Part shown: positions 1 through 12,282 of the stretch, piece after piece
Numbering within the stretch: the first letter of the stretch is position 1
How the letters are laid out: every line of letters starts with the position of its first letter
From: Cephalopachus bancanus
Taxonomy: Eukaryota; Chordata; Mammalia; Primates; Tarsiidae
Assembly: GCA_027257055.1 (NCBI GenBank)
Contig: JAPVLO010000122.1
Span: 2,542,001-2,606,000 of the forward strand
DNA: 64,000 nucleotides
Direction: 5' to 3'
Position numbers and translations under genes: made by a program
Notes under the pieces: model-generated
The model's database searches: none
Seen by the model: only the letters and a program-made list of their open reading frames with translations
Told to the model about the DNA's origin: nothing

Positions 1-227
1 ACCACAATTAAGTGGCAAAGCCAAGACTATACATTTCATTCCATCTGACCTTCCAGAAGTAGGCCAAGTCAAGCATGCCAGTACCATGAGGCTCTTCCTA
101 AAAGGGGCTTTTTTCTTCTCACCATCTGAAAAACACTTCTCTTGTATGACATTTGCTCTTGTCACTGGACAAATAACTCAGCTGCTCTCCTGTTTTTATC
201 ACTTTAGAGAAGCAGGTGTTAAGAAAG
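1..227. other. Non-repetitive flank, no gene seen
   Basis: Unique AT-balanced sequence leading up to the first Alu. No splice-site pair or convincing open frame is visible. Confidence 0.4.
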
Positions 228-237
228 GTATGTTTGA

Positions 238-533
238 GCCAGGCTCGGTGGCTCAGCCTGTAATCCCGCACTTTGGGAGGCTGAGGTGAGTCGATTGCCT
301 GAGCCTGCGGGTTCGAGACCCGCCTGGGCAACTTGGCGAGACCTCATCTCTACAATAAATCAAAAAATCAGCTTGGCATGGTAGCGTGTGCCTGTAATTC
401 GGCTACTCAGAAGGCTGAGGCGGAAGGATCGCCAGAGCCCAGTGGATCGAGGCTGCAGTGGCCGGGAGCGGCCACTGCACTCCAGTCTGGGTGACAGAAT
501 GAGACTCCCAACTCAAAAAAAAAAAAAAGAAAA
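238..533 (+). mobile_element. Alu SINE, young strepsirrhine type
   Basis: Full-length dimer with the TACAATAAATCAAAAAATC linker and an A-tail. It is flanked by a 10-bp target duplication GTATGTTTGA (228-237 and 534-543), so it is an intact retrotransposition event. Confidence 0.95.
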
Positions 534-543
534 GTATGTTTGA

Positions 544-1450
544 TCACAATGACTGAAATTATCAGACCCTCTTTTGTAGGATGGCTTGAAGTTACTCATT
601 TCCTCTTAACATTTAATCTACAACTTACTTTTGAGTTCCCATATTCCTTTATATCTCTATTATACATACTTAATTCTCCTTGTATTATGAAGCATAGTGG
701 AATCATACAACACATTTCATTTACTTGGGCAGAGCTGTGTTTACGTGCACATGAATATTTTCAGTAGAAGTTTATACACTGAAATAAAAAGCAACAGGGC
801 ATTCAATGACAATCCTCCAGAAACAACCACTGTTAACAATATCTTGTGTATCTTTCAGCGATATATGCATAAATGAGCATATATGTATATATAGTTTATA
901 TATCATATACATATAACTTGCCACACGTTTTCTGACTTGCTTTTTTAACTTATATTTTGGTGATTATTAGAGCCATCGTGTTTAATGGCTGCATAGTATT
1001 CCATTGTGTGGATATACCTACCATAAGTTACTCCACCAGTAACTTGTTTAGGTTATATTCAGTATTTTCTGTTATAAACAATGCTGCAGGCCAGACTCGG
1101 TGGCTCAACCTGTAATCCTGCGCCTTGGGGGGCTGAGGTGAGTGAACTGCCTGAACCCGTGAGTTCAAGACCCGCCTGGGCAACTTGGTGAGACCTCATC
1201 TCTACAATAAATCAAAAAATTAGCTGGGTGTGGTAGTGGGCTCCTGTAGTTCCAGCTACTTGGAAGGCTGAGGCGAAAGGCTCGCCGGATCCCAGCAGGT
1301 CACTGTACTCCAGTCTGGGCAACAGAGTGAGACTCCAACTCAAAACAAACAAACAAAAAACCAATGCTGCAATGCATATTCTTGTATATGTGCTTGGCAT
1401 ACATGTACAAATATACCTATAGATTAAAGTCCTAGAAGTCACAGACTTTT
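544..1450 (-). mobile_element. Ancient L1 3' region, split by an Alu
   Basis: Sequence such as GGCTGCATAGTATTCCATTG and the following 'ACAATGCTGCAATGCATATTC' stretch is typical of the 3' part of mammal-wide L1M elements read in reverse. The Alu at 1089-1361 interrupts it, and the L1 resumes on the other side. Family level is inferred by eye. Confidence 0.6.
1089..1361 (+). mobile_element. Alu SINE, strepsirrhine type
   Basis: Dimeric Alu with a degenerate (AAAC)n tail, nested in old L1. It has a perfect 10-bp target duplication CAATGCTGCA (1079-1088 and 1362-1371). Confidence 0.95.
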
Positions 1451-1735
1451 GTCTAATCTCATATTTATAGTGACTATAATACTTTTACAACTGTTAAAAT
1501 TATTAACATGAACTAAGGTATAAAAACTAGATTATGTACTAAGGTGGAATAAAATCTATGCAAACAGGAGCATATTGTACTCCTCCAACCATCTCCTTTC
1601 ATGGGTAGAAATTTGAATTGTCTTAAATCCACAATGGTTTGAATACTTAGGCATAGGCACATTCCTTTTTTTAAAAAATTCCTTTAGACTTGCTTAGCTC
1701 TTCTCAAACCTTTGCATCCATAGAATACTCTACAT
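1451..1735. other. No recognised feature
   Basis: AT-rich sequence between the L1 and MER20. I see no gene or repeat signature. Confidence 0.4.
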
Positions 1736-1936
1736 CAGGGTTTCTCAATCTCAGTCCTATTGATATTTTGGGTCCTTTGTTGCGTGGGGCTGACCTATGT
1801 ATTGTGAGATGTTTAACAGCATCCCTGGCTTCTACTCACTAGATGCCAGGAGTACTCCCACCCTCACCAGTTGTGACAATGAAACATCTCCAGACATGTC
1901 CTCTGGCGGGCAAAACCACTCTTGTTGAGAAACACC
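1736..1936 (-). mobile_element. MER20 (hAT-Charlie type DNA transposon)
   Basis: The run from CAGGGTTTCTCAATCTCAG to GTTGAGAAACACCG matches the MER20 consensus in reverse, including the internal GCATCCCTGGC, TAGATGCCAG and TTGTGACAA blocks. MER20 is a roughly 220-bp non-autonomous element, and this copy is near full length with terminal inverted repeats still visible. Confidence 0.85.
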
Positions 1937-1959
1937 GCGCTATGGGAATGAAAATCCAT

Positions 1960-2660
1960 CCACTGTAAGCCACTGTTTTTTAAATTATGTAATATGTACA
2001 TAGTAAAAAATTCAAAATAGAGTATTTGATGAAAATAAGCTGCTCTCCTGCCCAGTCACTGAATTCACTTCAGAGGCAATTTTACCAGTTTCTCTTTATC
2101 CCCCAGAATATCAGTCTACTAATATCCATCATTTTTGTTATAAACACAAATGGTGACAAATGACGTGCAGTACTCTGAATCTTACCTTTTCCAGTTAAAT
2201 TTTTAATTCATGTCTTTACCAGTACATATTGCTTCAGTTCTAAACACCTTAATTCTAAACAGCTGTATGATATTTCATAGCTTGATGTCATTGTGTTTAA
2301 CCAAATACTGTACTGTATTACAGGACATTTACATTGTTTCCTATCTTGCTACAAGCAATGCTGCAATAAATATCCTTTTGTATGCACCGTTTTGTACATG
2401 TGGGAGTGTATATGAAGGATAGTGATGGAATTGCTGAGTGAAAGGATATGGACATTTTACATTTTGGCAGATTTCGCCATCTTGCACACATTTGAGACCA
2501 TAGGGAAATTCAAATACGGACACTATTAGAAGATAAGAAATTCTGTTAATTTTCATAGGTGTAATAGTGGTACTGTAATTGTGCAGGACAATGTCTTTAT
2601 TCCTTGGAGTCACAAGATTCAGTATTTTATTTAGTAGCAGAGTCATGACATTTGTAACGT
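1960..2660 (-). mobile_element. Ancient L1 3' UTR fragment
   Basis: Contains diagnostic reversed L1M text: AGCAATGCTGCAATAAATAT, TTTTGTACATGTGGGAGTG, and 'TGGAATTGCTGAGTGAAAGG'. It is highly diverged, so it is likely mammal-wide in age. Confidence 0.6.
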
Positions 2661-2697
2661 ATATTCAAATGGTCCAGAAAAATGTATGTGTAGGTGG

Positions 2698-2765
2698 GAT
2701 ATATATATATGTGTGTGTGTGTATATATATACACATACATGCATAGACATTTATATATATATAAA
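2698..2765. repeat. TA/TG-rich microsatellite
   Basis: Alternating (TA)n, (TG)n, (TA)n and (CA)n blocks form a partly self-complementary low-complexity run of about 65 bp. Confidence 0.85.
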
Positions 2766-2943
2766 TAAAGCACTTACATAAGCATATTTATATAAATAAA
2801 TGTGACAATATTTTTAAAATTATTGAATATAGGTGGAAGTTAGGTACAGGTGCTCATTGTGTGGATCTTCTAGCCTTTATGTTTTTATTAAGTTTTTAAA
2901 ATAGATTGGGAAAGATAAGATATAGCATATAGAAATAAAAACA

Positions 2944-3239
2944 GGCAGGATCGGTGGCTCAGCCTGTAATCCCAAACTTTGGGAGGCCGAGGTGAATGAA
3001 TTGCCTGAGCCCACAGGTTCAAGACCCGCCTGGGCAACTTGCGAGACCTCATCTCTACAATAAATCAAAAAAATTAGCCGGGCATGGTAGTGTGCACCTG
3101 TAGTTCCAGCTACTTGGAAGGCTGAGGAGGAAGGATCGCCGGAGCCCAGCTGGTCGAGGCTGCGGTGGCCAGGAGCATCCCACTGCACTCCAGTCTGGGC
3201 GACAGAGTGAGACCCCGACTCAAAAAAATAAAATAAAAT
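2944..3239 (+). mobile_element. Alu SINE, young strepsirrhine type
   Basis: Full dimer with an AAAATAAAATAAAT-style tail. Target duplication AAATAAAAACA lies at 2933-2943 and 3240-3250. Confidence 0.95.
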
Positions 3240-3250
3240 AAATAAAAACA

Positions 3251-4460
3251 ATACTAGAAAATGAAACAATCCGTGAGTAGGAAAGAACTCTCAGAAATTT
3301 AAAATATTGCTCTAATTCAAGCAACAGAAAGACTAAGATAAAGCTGAAGGAATTTCCCAAAACATTAGAAAGACATATGAGAAAAAAGATAAAACAAGAT
3401 CAACATGAGAAATTCAATAGCCAATAATTTTAGTTTCAGAGAGAAAACACAACAGGAAATTTCCAAAGAGGATGATTTCTGAGAGTTGAAGAATTGAATC
3501 TTCAGACTAGAAGAGCTCACACAAGGTTGAACAGCAAACATCACTAACATTTATTGAGCACTTACTACTGTCTGCCAAACACCTGCATCAGTTATCTCAG
3601 TTCTCAAAACTGCCTTCTGAGGTGGCATTATCTTCAAGTGAGGCCTCAGAAGGGTATCTTAACCAAGGTCACATGACTAGTAAGTGGCAGAGCTGGAATT
3701 TTGGCCCAGGTAGTATGACTCACTTAGATTCTTATCTACTGTACCGACCACTCACCTAGAAAGATATACTCTTGGGCCAAATTATTAAATTCAGAACCTA
3801 GAGCATAAAATCAAGATCCTAAATGCTTTCAGATGAGAAAACACAGGAAAAGAGGAGGGGGAATTTAGCATATCAGTCACATGGTGTGCTAAAATATAAT
3901 GGAACAATATCTTCAAAGTGCTAATGGAAAATTATGTTGAACCTAGAATCCTATACCCAAACTATCAATCAAGTGTGGCAGCAAAATAAAGATGGTTTTA
4001 GAAATCTAAGAAACCAGAAAATTCATACTCTTTCTAATAAAGTTACTCATGGATCTATTTCAGAAACATGAAGGTCAAGTCAAAGAGCATGTAAGATGGG
4101 GAGCACCAGGAATAGTAAAACTAATCTGACTTTGATTTGTATTAAAATCAGAATGGCAACTGAATAACATATCTAAGAAAATGGTCCAAAGTAGAACAGG
4201 AAGTTACAAACTCCACAAAAAAAGTCTGTATGAGAAAGCCAGAATCAGAATATAATAAACTATAGTTGGCATGCCTTCGAGCAGTAACTAGAAACAAAGA
4301 CAGTTCAGGTTCAGACTGGGAAATGGTAGGATGATAAACTATTGCTTTTCATTGTAAAACTGTGTTGTATGGTTTTTAAAAAACAGTTACTTAGATATAA
4401 AATGTGTTTAATATTACTACAAGTATACTGTTCAGCAAGTGAAACTACATATAAATGTCA
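3251..4460 (+). mobile_element. Possible ancient L1 sequence with a MIR inside
   Basis: A-rich text such as CCTAGAATCCTATACCCAAAC and TGAAGGTCAAGTCAAAGAGC resembles old L1 3' regions on the plus strand. Divergence is high and no open frame survives. The call rests on recognition by eye only. Confidence 0.4.
3548..3745 (-). repeat. MIR SINE
   Basis: Reverse MIR: ACATTTATTGAGCACTTAC, then the conserved core ending GTCACATGACTAGTAAGTGG and CAGAGCTGGAATTTTGGCCC. MIRs are tRNA-derived mammal-wide SINEs. Confidence 0.9.
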
Positions 4461-4954
4461 GATAAGACAGAACTATAAGTCAAGGAAATTTTAAAACAAA
4501 AGTCTATCTAAAGCAGACAAGTGGCACCTTTAAACCTGAGACTGTGTTCCACCTTACTCTGACAAAGCAGAATTCACCAAAAGAAATAATAGTGAAGAGC
4601 TTTCTTTAAAAACAATTTTTAAAAGAGAAAGATCCCATTCTTTTCTTTGGAAACTGATTCTCAGAGGAATCATAATTTACTATGCAATTTATTTGGTCAA
4701 AGACTACTGTGGAAAAATTTTGTGACCAAAGCAAACTGTCTCCATCTTTGATATACTCGTTCTTTAAGTCAACAGACACTAGATGTATAACCAAAGCTCT
4801 GAAAATTTACGTCATAATTTTTTGGGTTTTCCATTAACTGTGGCAAAATAAAATGCAGTAAAAAGTATAGTGTCTTCACTTATGAATATCTGACCAACTA
4901 TTATATAAGAGACACTGAAAGAGTGTCATATAAATGTACTGTAGAAAAAAATTT
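4461..4954. other. No recognised feature
   Basis: AT-rich unique sequence. I see no coding exon or named repeat. Confidence 0.4.
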
Positions 4955-5260
4955 ATTTATTTATTTTTATTTATTTATTTTTTTGAGTTGGAGTCTCACT
5001 CTGTCGCCCAGACTGGAGTGCAGCAGCCGCTCCCAGCCACTGCAGCCTCGACTTGGTGGGCTCCGGCGATCCTTCCGCCTCAGCCTTCCGAGTAGCCGGA
5101 ATTACAGGTATGTGATACCATGCCCGGCTGATTTTTTTTGATTTATTGTAGAGATGAGGTCTCGCTGCCCAGGCGGGTCTCGAACCTGCAGGCTTAGGCA
5201 ATCCACTCACCTCAGCCTCCCAAAGGTGCAGGATTATAGGCTGAGCCACCGAGCTCGGCT
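4955..5260 (-). mobile_element. Alu SINE, five-base-deletion subfamily
   Basis: Reverse-oriented dimer. On the plus strand it reads GTCTCGCTGCCCAGGCGGG, which marks the subfamily lacking ACTTG in the left arm. The tail is (TTTA)n, and an AAAAAATTTATTT-like duplication flanks it. Confidence 0.9.
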
Positions 5261-5269
5261 AAAAAATTT

Positions 5270-5905
5270 ATTTTAAAAATCTGCAGCATAATATATACAC
5301 AGGTTGGAAAAGGAATGAATCTTCTCTCCTACCACCTTTCTGGGCCTGTCTTTATCTTAAAATTAGAAGGGCTAGGATTAGGGTTGGATTAGGTGATCTT
5401 TGAAGTCATTTCCAGTTCTTCAACTGTATTTTCTCTCTATCCTAATAAAAGACTGGTTGGAAAATGTGCTTTGGTTAGACTCTCGGTTCACCTGGACAGT
5501 TCTTTAAATGTTTGACTAATAATTTTGGCAGGTGAATCTGTACAGAAGTCTTCGGCTATACATATTTGTTTGCCAGGCTCTCTGAAATCTCCTTTTGTGA
5601 AGGCAGCAGGGCCACCACAGAGAGGCTTGTTTGCTGTCTGCGCCCTAGAGCAGCTGCTGCTTTCTTCCTTTCTGCTTTATCAAGTAAAAGAAAATGCAGT
5701 GATGTTTGTGCATGCTTAGATGAGGAGAATGCACTCCAGACAGGTTATTCTCTGGGTTAAAGTGGATGGGGTGGGCACAGAGGAGCTCAGCTCAATGGGA
5801 AGAGAGGTCGTGGCAGCATCTGTCCTCTTGTTTGTTTCACAGTTTCAGTCTTGAATATAGAATGTGTGGAGCGAGCGAGAGGCGAGTAGAAGAAGTTAAA
5901 AAATG
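5270..5905. other. Unique sequence, no gene assigned
   Basis: An acceptor-like TAATTTTGGCAG precedes overlapping open frames at 5525-5760, but neither has an ATG and no matching donor was found. A short GGATTAGGGTTGGATTAGG stretch at 5371-5391 is telomere-like by chance. Confidence 0.35.
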
Positions 5906-5913
5906 CACTACTG

Positions 5914-6204
5914 AGCCGGGCTTGGTGACTCAGCCTGTAATCCTGTGCCTTGGGAGGCTGAGGTGAGTGGATTGCCTGAGCCCGCAGGTTCGAGACCTGC
6001 CTGGGCAACTTGGTGAGACCTCATCTCTGCAATAAATCAAAAATTAGCTGGGCGTGGTAGCGCGCGCCTGTAATTCCAGCTACTCGGAAGGCTGAGGCGG
6101 AAGGATCGCCGGAGCCCAGCAGATCAAGGCTGCAGTGGCTGGGAGCAGCCACTGCACTCCAGTCTGGGCAACAGAGCGAGACTCCAACTCAAAAAAAAAA
6201 AAAT
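5914..6204 (+). mobile_element. Alu SINE, young strepsirrhine type
   Basis: Full dimer with target duplication CACTACTG (5906-5913 and 6205-6212). Confidence 0.95.
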
Positions 6205-6212
6205 CACTACTG

Positions 6213-6669
6213 CTAGCCTCTCAGCCAGTTTGGGGAGTGGAGGTGGAGAGTGGGAGGGGAGAAAGGGACATACAGCTAGTTTTATTATTCTATTATTAAA
6301 TCCCTTCTTATTTCACAATCTCCAGAGATTCTTATTGCAGTCTACTTTGTGTAACTGCTAACTTACCAAGGATGCCATTTCAGGCTTATAGATAGGAAAT
6401 ATCAAAATCACAAAAATTTTCAAATTCTGATATGAATGGCCAACGCTCTCCATTCGACCTGGCCTCACATGGTCTTACATGGCCATATATATATTTTAAA
6501 CTAAAAACACTAAGAATTTAACAGTGAACAGAGCCATACATCTAGCAAAAGAATAAGCAAAAATAAAAAGAGAAGATAACCAGTACTGTCACTTCAGGAG
6601 GGAAAGGAAAGAAAAGCCACAGGAAAATAAGAAGCCTTGTAGAAGAGTAGCAAAAAATGAAAGAAAGAA
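6213..6669. other. No recognised feature
   Basis: Unique, partly purine-rich sequence upstream of an older Alu. Nothing gene-like was seen. Confidence 0.4.
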
Positions 6670-6966
6670 GAGAGACCAAATGTGAAGGCTCACGCCTGTA
6701 ATCCCAGCATGTTTGGAGGCCAAGGTAGGAGGCTTGCTTAGGCCCAGGAGTTTGAGACCAGCCTGGGAAACATAGCAAGACCTCGTCTCTTCAAAAAAAT
6801 AAAAAAATTAGCCAGGCATGGTGGCACATGCCTGTAGTCCCAGCCACTTAGGCTGAGGCAGAAGGATCACCTGAGCCCAGGAGATCAAGGCTGCAGTGAA
6901 CAGTGATCGTGCCACCACACTCCAACCTGAGTGATAGGGCAAGATCCCGACTCAAAAAAAAAAGAA
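6670..6966 (+). mobile_element. Older AluJ-like SINE
   Basis: The left arm reads CCTGGGAAACATAGCAAGACC and the linker is a plain A-run. Both are ancestral AluJ features rather than the strepsirrhine-specific form, so it predates the younger copies. Confidence 0.85.
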
Positions 6967-7375
6967 TGAAAGCAGAAAAATGTGCAGAGTGATGGCAAAA
7001 GGAAGAGAGAATGCACAGTAGTCTGCAATAAAGACATGGGTCATATTGTGCATTTCTATCCTTTTGCATGTGACTTGCCTAATCTGCTGTCTTTTATTCA
7101 TTATAGTCATGTGATTGGTCATGTTAAAAATGGGTATCTTCCCTTACAAAGTTCAGCAAAGAAGAAAGTCCTGATGAATATACACCAACTTGTTAACAGT
7201 AATTACTTGAGGAGAACCCGGGGGACTTCTACTTTCTATATTTTACATTTCTGTGTTTTGGGAATGTTTTTCAAAGGGCACATATTACATGTGTAGATGG
7301 AGAAAGAAGAAAAACTAAACCAGACTTTTAAAAAACTTCTAACAAGGAGATGAAGAGAGCATTTTTGTTTGTCTT
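6967..7375. other. No recognised feature
   Basis: Unique sequence. The roughly 100-residue open frame here has no splice or homology support. Confidence 0.35.
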
Positions 7376-7387
7376 AAGAGTGCAGAC

Positions 7388-7676
7388 TAAGCTGGGCTTG
7401 GTGGCTCAGCCTGTAATCCCAGCGCTTTGGGAGGCTTAGGTGAGTGGATTGCCTGAGCCCGCGGGTTCGAGACCCGCCTGGGCAACTTGGAGAGCCCTCA
7501 TCTCTACAATAAATCAAAAACTAACCGGGTGTGGTAGCGCGCGCCTGTAGTTCCAGCTACTTGGAAGGCTGAGGCGGAATGATTGCCAGAGCCCAGCAGG
7601 TTGAGGCTGCAGTGGCCGGGAGCGGCCACTGCACTCCAGTTTGGGTGACAGAGTGAGACTCCAACTCAAAAAAAAA
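7388..7676 (+). mobile_element. Alu SINE, young strepsirrhine type
   Basis: Full dimer with a perfect 12-bp target duplication AAGAGTGCAGAC (7376-7387 and 7677-7688). Confidence 0.95.
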
Positions 7677-7688
7677 AAGAGTGCAGAC

Positions 7689-8218
7689 CAGAGATGCTAA
7701 AGGAAGCATTCATTCCCTTTCTCTCGCCTTCACCTTTGCAAGAAATGACGATTAAACAGGTACAATTTCCTGGAAACTTATACAATTAGAGTTCCGTGTT
7801 TTTCTCAGTTCTTGGTAGCCAGAGTTGGCTACAACTGTGACTCCCCCACAGCTGGCATTGTTCCTATGGGGTTTACAATCTAGAAGATACAATTTGGTCT
7901 TTCTTTATGGACAATCTTGTGAGCATGTTAGTCTCAGCTTTCCAATTAGCTTCCTAAGAACAAGGACAATATCATATGTCCATGAAACTTAGAGTGTAGG
8001 CACATACATATGTACTGATTGGCTGACTGACCCCCAGATTCACTTGGAAACTTTTTCCGTACTCTGAATGGAGTTCTTCATTCTCCAGAAGTATATAAGC
8101 AGACAGTACTTTTCCAGGGATTACCACATTGGGAATAGATGGCAGCCTCTGATGGTTCACACATTTGTTTAGATTCCATGGGGCAAATGCACACTTCTGC
8201 TTTAACCCAATTTCCCTC
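7689..8218. other. No recognised feature
   Basis: Unique sequence between two Alus. No exon model was found. Confidence 0.4.
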
Positions 8219-8230
8219 AGAGCTATTCTT

Positions 8231-8534
8231 TTTTTATTTTTATTTTTATTTTTTTTTTGAGTTGGAGTCTCACTCTGTCGCCCAGACTGGAGTGCAGTGG
8301 CTGCTCCCGGCCACCACAGCCTCAACCTGCTGGGCTCTGGCAATCCTTCCGCCTCAGCCTTCTTAGTAGCCGGAATTACAGGTGCGCGCTACCACGCCCG
8401 GCTAATTTTTTATTTATTGTAGAGATGAGGTCACGCCAAGTTGCCCAGGTGGGTCTCGAACCCGCGGGCTCAGGCAATCCACTCACCTCAGCCTCCCAAA
8501 GCGCTGGGATTATAGGCTGAGCCACCGCCTGGCT
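8231..8534 (-). mobile_element. Alu SINE, young strepsirrhine type
   Basis: Reverse dimer with a (TTTTTA)n tail. Perfect 12-bp target duplication AGAGCTATTCTT (8219-8230 and 8535-8546). Confidence 0.95.
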
Positions 8535-8546
8535 AGAGCTATTCTT

Positions 8547-9083
8547 AAGAGATGTCAGAGAAGCCTTGCCCCTCAAGACTGCACAATGCCAAAGCTAACT
8601 CGGACCGAAGCATGTGAAATTTTCAGATAGCTCTGATGCACCATGAGAGAGATCTAGAACCAGCCTCATGCTCTTCCCAATAGCTTTCTCTTACCTGCTC
8701 TCCTTCAACCCCTGCCACTGTTCTTGGTAGCCTACTGCTCCAACCATGAATATGCTATTATATGGAAGCATTATCACTGTTTATAATCTCTCATAACATT
8801 TTTTAAACCGAAGGGTTGAACCAACTTGAATAGCTGCTGGCCAGATTGGGCCTGACACCAACAATTCCCCTGGTACAAAGTTTTGGTCTTAGCCTGAAGC
8901 TTAATGTTAGCCCCATCTGGTCCCATTCTACTTTCCTTAACCTGACTGACAGCTCAGGAGAATGTAGCGTGCTATTGCTGAGCCTGTATGGATTATGCTA
9001 TACACTTGGCTGTAGATCCCTGAAATCTTCAGAACTTCAGTGCGGGAGGGGCTCAGGGAGGACAATCACTATCTAAGATTTAA
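8547..9083. other. No recognised feature
   Basis: Unique sequence with no convincing exon or repeat. Confidence 0.4.
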
Positions 9084-9097
9084 AACTTCATTTGCAT

Positions 9098-9388
9098 GCC
9101 AGGCATGGTGGCTCACACTTGTAATCCCAGCACTTTGGGAGGTGGAGGCGAGAGGATTGTCTGAGTTCAGAGGTTTAAGACCAGCCTGGGCAACTTGGCA
9201 AGACCTCATCTTTACAATAAATCAAAAAATTATCTGGGCGTGGTGGTGTGCGCCTGTGGTTCCAGCTACTTGGAAGGTTGGGGTAGAAGGATCGCCTGAG
9301 CCCAGCAGGTCAAGGCTGCTGTGGCCGTGAGCATGCCTCTGCACTCCAGCCTGGGTGACAGAGTGAGACTCTGACTAAAAAAAAAAAC
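9098..9388 (+). mobile_element. Alu SINE, intermediate age
   Basis: The left arm retains CAGCACTTTGGGAGG and CCAGCCTGGGCAACTTGGC. Perfect 14-bp target duplication AACTTCATTTGCAT (9084-9097 and 9389-9402). Confidence 0.95.
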
Positions 9389-9402
9389 AACTTCATTTGC
9401 AT

Positions 9403-10888
9403 AGGAATTCTAAGACTGAGAAAGTGTCATTAGACAAATCAAGAATGGGAGTGGTGGGAAAGAATCATATACAACTAAAGTCCTCTTCTCAGCCTGGCTC
9501 CCTCTTGGCACTTCCTTCAAGGAAATGGCACAAACAGCAAAGAGAAATCCACTTGATTTTTCACAACTGTCTCACATATGGCATTACTTTTCCTTACAAA
9601 ACATTAAGTATTTACACATTTTTCTCTAAGAATGCCCCTAGATTACTCAGGAACGTATCCATGATTGTCTCAAATGATTGGTATAGGAAACATGACATTC
9701 TGCCAGGATGCTGGCTAAGAGAGTGCCCTAGAAACTATGTGACTCAACATGTAATCACTCAAAACTGGCCCGTAACTTTAGAGAAGTACAATCAGCTACT
9801 AAGACAGGTCTCCCTTGTATGTGCCAATTATGGTTATGTAGGACTCCTAGATTCTGAAAAGAATGCTCATTTGACTTAAAATATGTAAATAAATAAAAGT
9901 ATTTCCATATACTAAAATTAGACAAACTAATTTAGGGCAGGGATTGGAAATATTCTTCTCCAGTCCTAGAGTAAAATGCCAAAAAATTATTGTGAAATCC
10001 AATTAAAAAGCCAATTTTTCTGATTCAGAAGGCAAAATGGAGAAGCAGGGTCAGGAAGAGAGAATGAAGGCACATGGGTCTAGATGACAACCACACTGAA
10101 GCTGGGCAGATCCCAGGGCACGAGTTTCCCCCAGCAGACCATAGAACCTGTTTTGGGCCCAGTAGGAAATGTCACATTATTTCAGTTAATTTGACATGTT
10201 CATATATAACAATTTTTTACTAGAGATATGGAAACACCTTAGGTCCTCTTTTATAGTCTACGTTTTTTAAGTATTCTGCATTATAAGTAATCCTAATAAG
10301 TATATAAAAATCTGAACTTGTGAGACATGTTACATGATGATGTATTACAAGACAAAATTTATTTTAAAAGGATTTACTTAATGTCACATCCCTTACAGCA
10401 TTAAAAAAGTAAATATTGAATTAAAAATTCAATACATACATTAGAGAAACCCATGTAATTTAAACTTTATTATTATATACAACTTTAGAAAAACTTCTAT
10501 GGTATAAAATAATTATTATAATAGTACAAACTATATACAACTTCAGAAAAATATATGATATGATATTAAGTAGAAGAAGGAAGAGGAAAAAACTGACTTT
10601 TCAAAAATATGCATATCAGAATTTATTTCTGATTTATTTCTTTTATAAATGAAGATTAAAAGATTTTAAAAGATGCTAATGATCAAAGTATGAGGTGAGC
10701 TGATTTAAAAAGATGCTAATGAGACATGCTCTTTTCATACTCAAGGTAAAAGATCTATAAAACAATCACAATTAATAAAAATATTTTAACATTCAAGAAT
10801 GAATTTTTGAACAGAAAAGCTGAAGGTATTAAGATGCTATCTTTTATTTCTTGAACCCTGGTTTTGAAATATTCAACTTTTTATTCAA
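9403..10888. other. Long unique AT-rich stretch
   Basis: Holds an open frame from about 9397 to 9879 whose first codon is TTG, not ATG. It lacks splice or family support and I do not call it a gene. Two short direct repeats of about 17-20 bp recur here: AAAAGATGCTAATGA near 10668 and 10710, and TATACAACTT-AGAAAAA near 10476 and 10535. These are probably old local duplications. Confidence 0.4.
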
Positions 10889-10903
10889 GAATCCCAGGTA
10901 CAA

Positions 10904-11193
10904 GCCGGGCTCGGTGGCTCAGCCTGTAATCCCGCACCTAGGGAGGCTGAGATGAGTGGATTGCCTGAACCTGCGGGTTCGAGACCTGCCTGGGCAGCGA
11001 GACCTCATCTCTACAATAAATCAAAAAATCACCCGGGCATGGTAGCGCACACCTATAGTTCCAGCTACTTGGAAGGCTGAGGCAGAAGGATCATCGGAGC
11101 CCAGCAGGTTGAGGCTGCAGTGACCAGGAGCGGCCACTACACTCCAGTCTGGGCGACAGAGTGAGACTCCAATTCAAAAAAAAAAAAAAAAAG
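10904..11193 (+). mobile_element. Alu SINE, five-base-deletion subfamily
   Basis: Reads CTGGGCAGCGAGACCTC, lacking ACTTG. It is flanked by GAATCCCAGGTACA and GAATCCCAGTTACA, a 14-bp target duplication with one mismatch. Confidence 0.93.
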
Positions 11194-11209
11194 GAATCCC
11201 AGTTACACA

Positions 11210-12268
11210 ATGTGAATAATGGTGAGAATTCAAGTCAGTGAAGTGCCACAATATAATTAACCTTCATTTCACAGGTGGGAGCATGGACAGAAATGGAGTA
11301 GAGTAACTTAGTAGTGGTTACTCATCTAAATAAAAACATTCTAATATTCTGAATGCCCAGGATCACAGAATGTTAAAATTGCAAGAGATCTTAGATGTCC
11401 ATGGTCTAGCCCTTTATCTTGCTGGTCAGTATGCATATATATCCCATAAATTAATGGTTTTAGAGCATACATGCTGGCAGCATTCAATTCTTTTAATGTC
11501 AGAAAAATGTGCATGAGAGAATCAAGGATCAGTGAATGAGCTATCACCTGTGCAGTTCTCATTTACTTCATTTCTAGCTTATCCCAGATACCTACATTCC
11601 ATGCAGAATTTATTGGAGATTTCCTCACTGGATTCACCATGCTGGTGGTTCCTGGGTCCTTATAGTGTTTCCGTTTCCTTCTAGTTGTAGGGAATAGATC
11701 ATGCATTTATTTTTCAAGGGTTGGCTGAGCTGAATCACATGAACAAGTGTTCTATTTCAGATGCGTTTGAAACTGGGCTTAATGCCTTATGGAATTTGCT
11801 AGGGATGTCTAGGTTTCTTTTTTTTTTTTTTTTTTTGCACACTTCCTGAGACTCTGTGCCCAGCCAACTCTCAGGTTCCTTTGCTGCACTCAGTTTGCTG
11901 GCTTCATTTACACAAAAGAGAGATTTACCACATTCAAAAACCCTCTCCCTGGAATTTATCTGAGTTTGTAAAAGGTAGGGCTTGAAGGAACCCCTTAGAA
12001 GTGCATTTCATTCTCATCCTTGTACATCTTATTTACCTCAGTGGAAAGCATTATTTCTCTTTATCTTTAAGGTGACCCCAAAGCATCCAAAACCAACAAT
12101 TACAGCATGTGCTCTCCAATGAAATGCCAAAATTCATTCTCTTTAAAAGTAAAAATATCAGGCTTATGGAGAGGTTAAAAAGAATGGGTTTGAGCTAAGT
12201 GTTCTGAGATGTGGTGTTTATCATGAGTGGGAAAAGCAAGTCGTAACAGTAGATATATTATTCCATTT
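11210..12268. other. Unique sequence with a poly-T run
   Basis: Contains an approximately 18-nt T-run at 11819-11836 that is not part of an evident SINE. No exon or repeat family was recognised. Confidence 0.4.
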
Positions 12269-12282
12269 AAAATACACCTATT

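Noticed and set aside
5371..5391. Telomere-like GGATTAGGGTTGGATTAGG
   Set aside because: Only about three imperfect units with no extension; not an interstitial telomere array.
9397..9879. 160-codon plus-strand open frame, the longest in unique sequence
   Set aside because: Its first codon is TTG, the first ATG comes well inside, there are no splice or family signals, and the sequence reads like ordinary AT-rich intergenic DNA. Probably chance.
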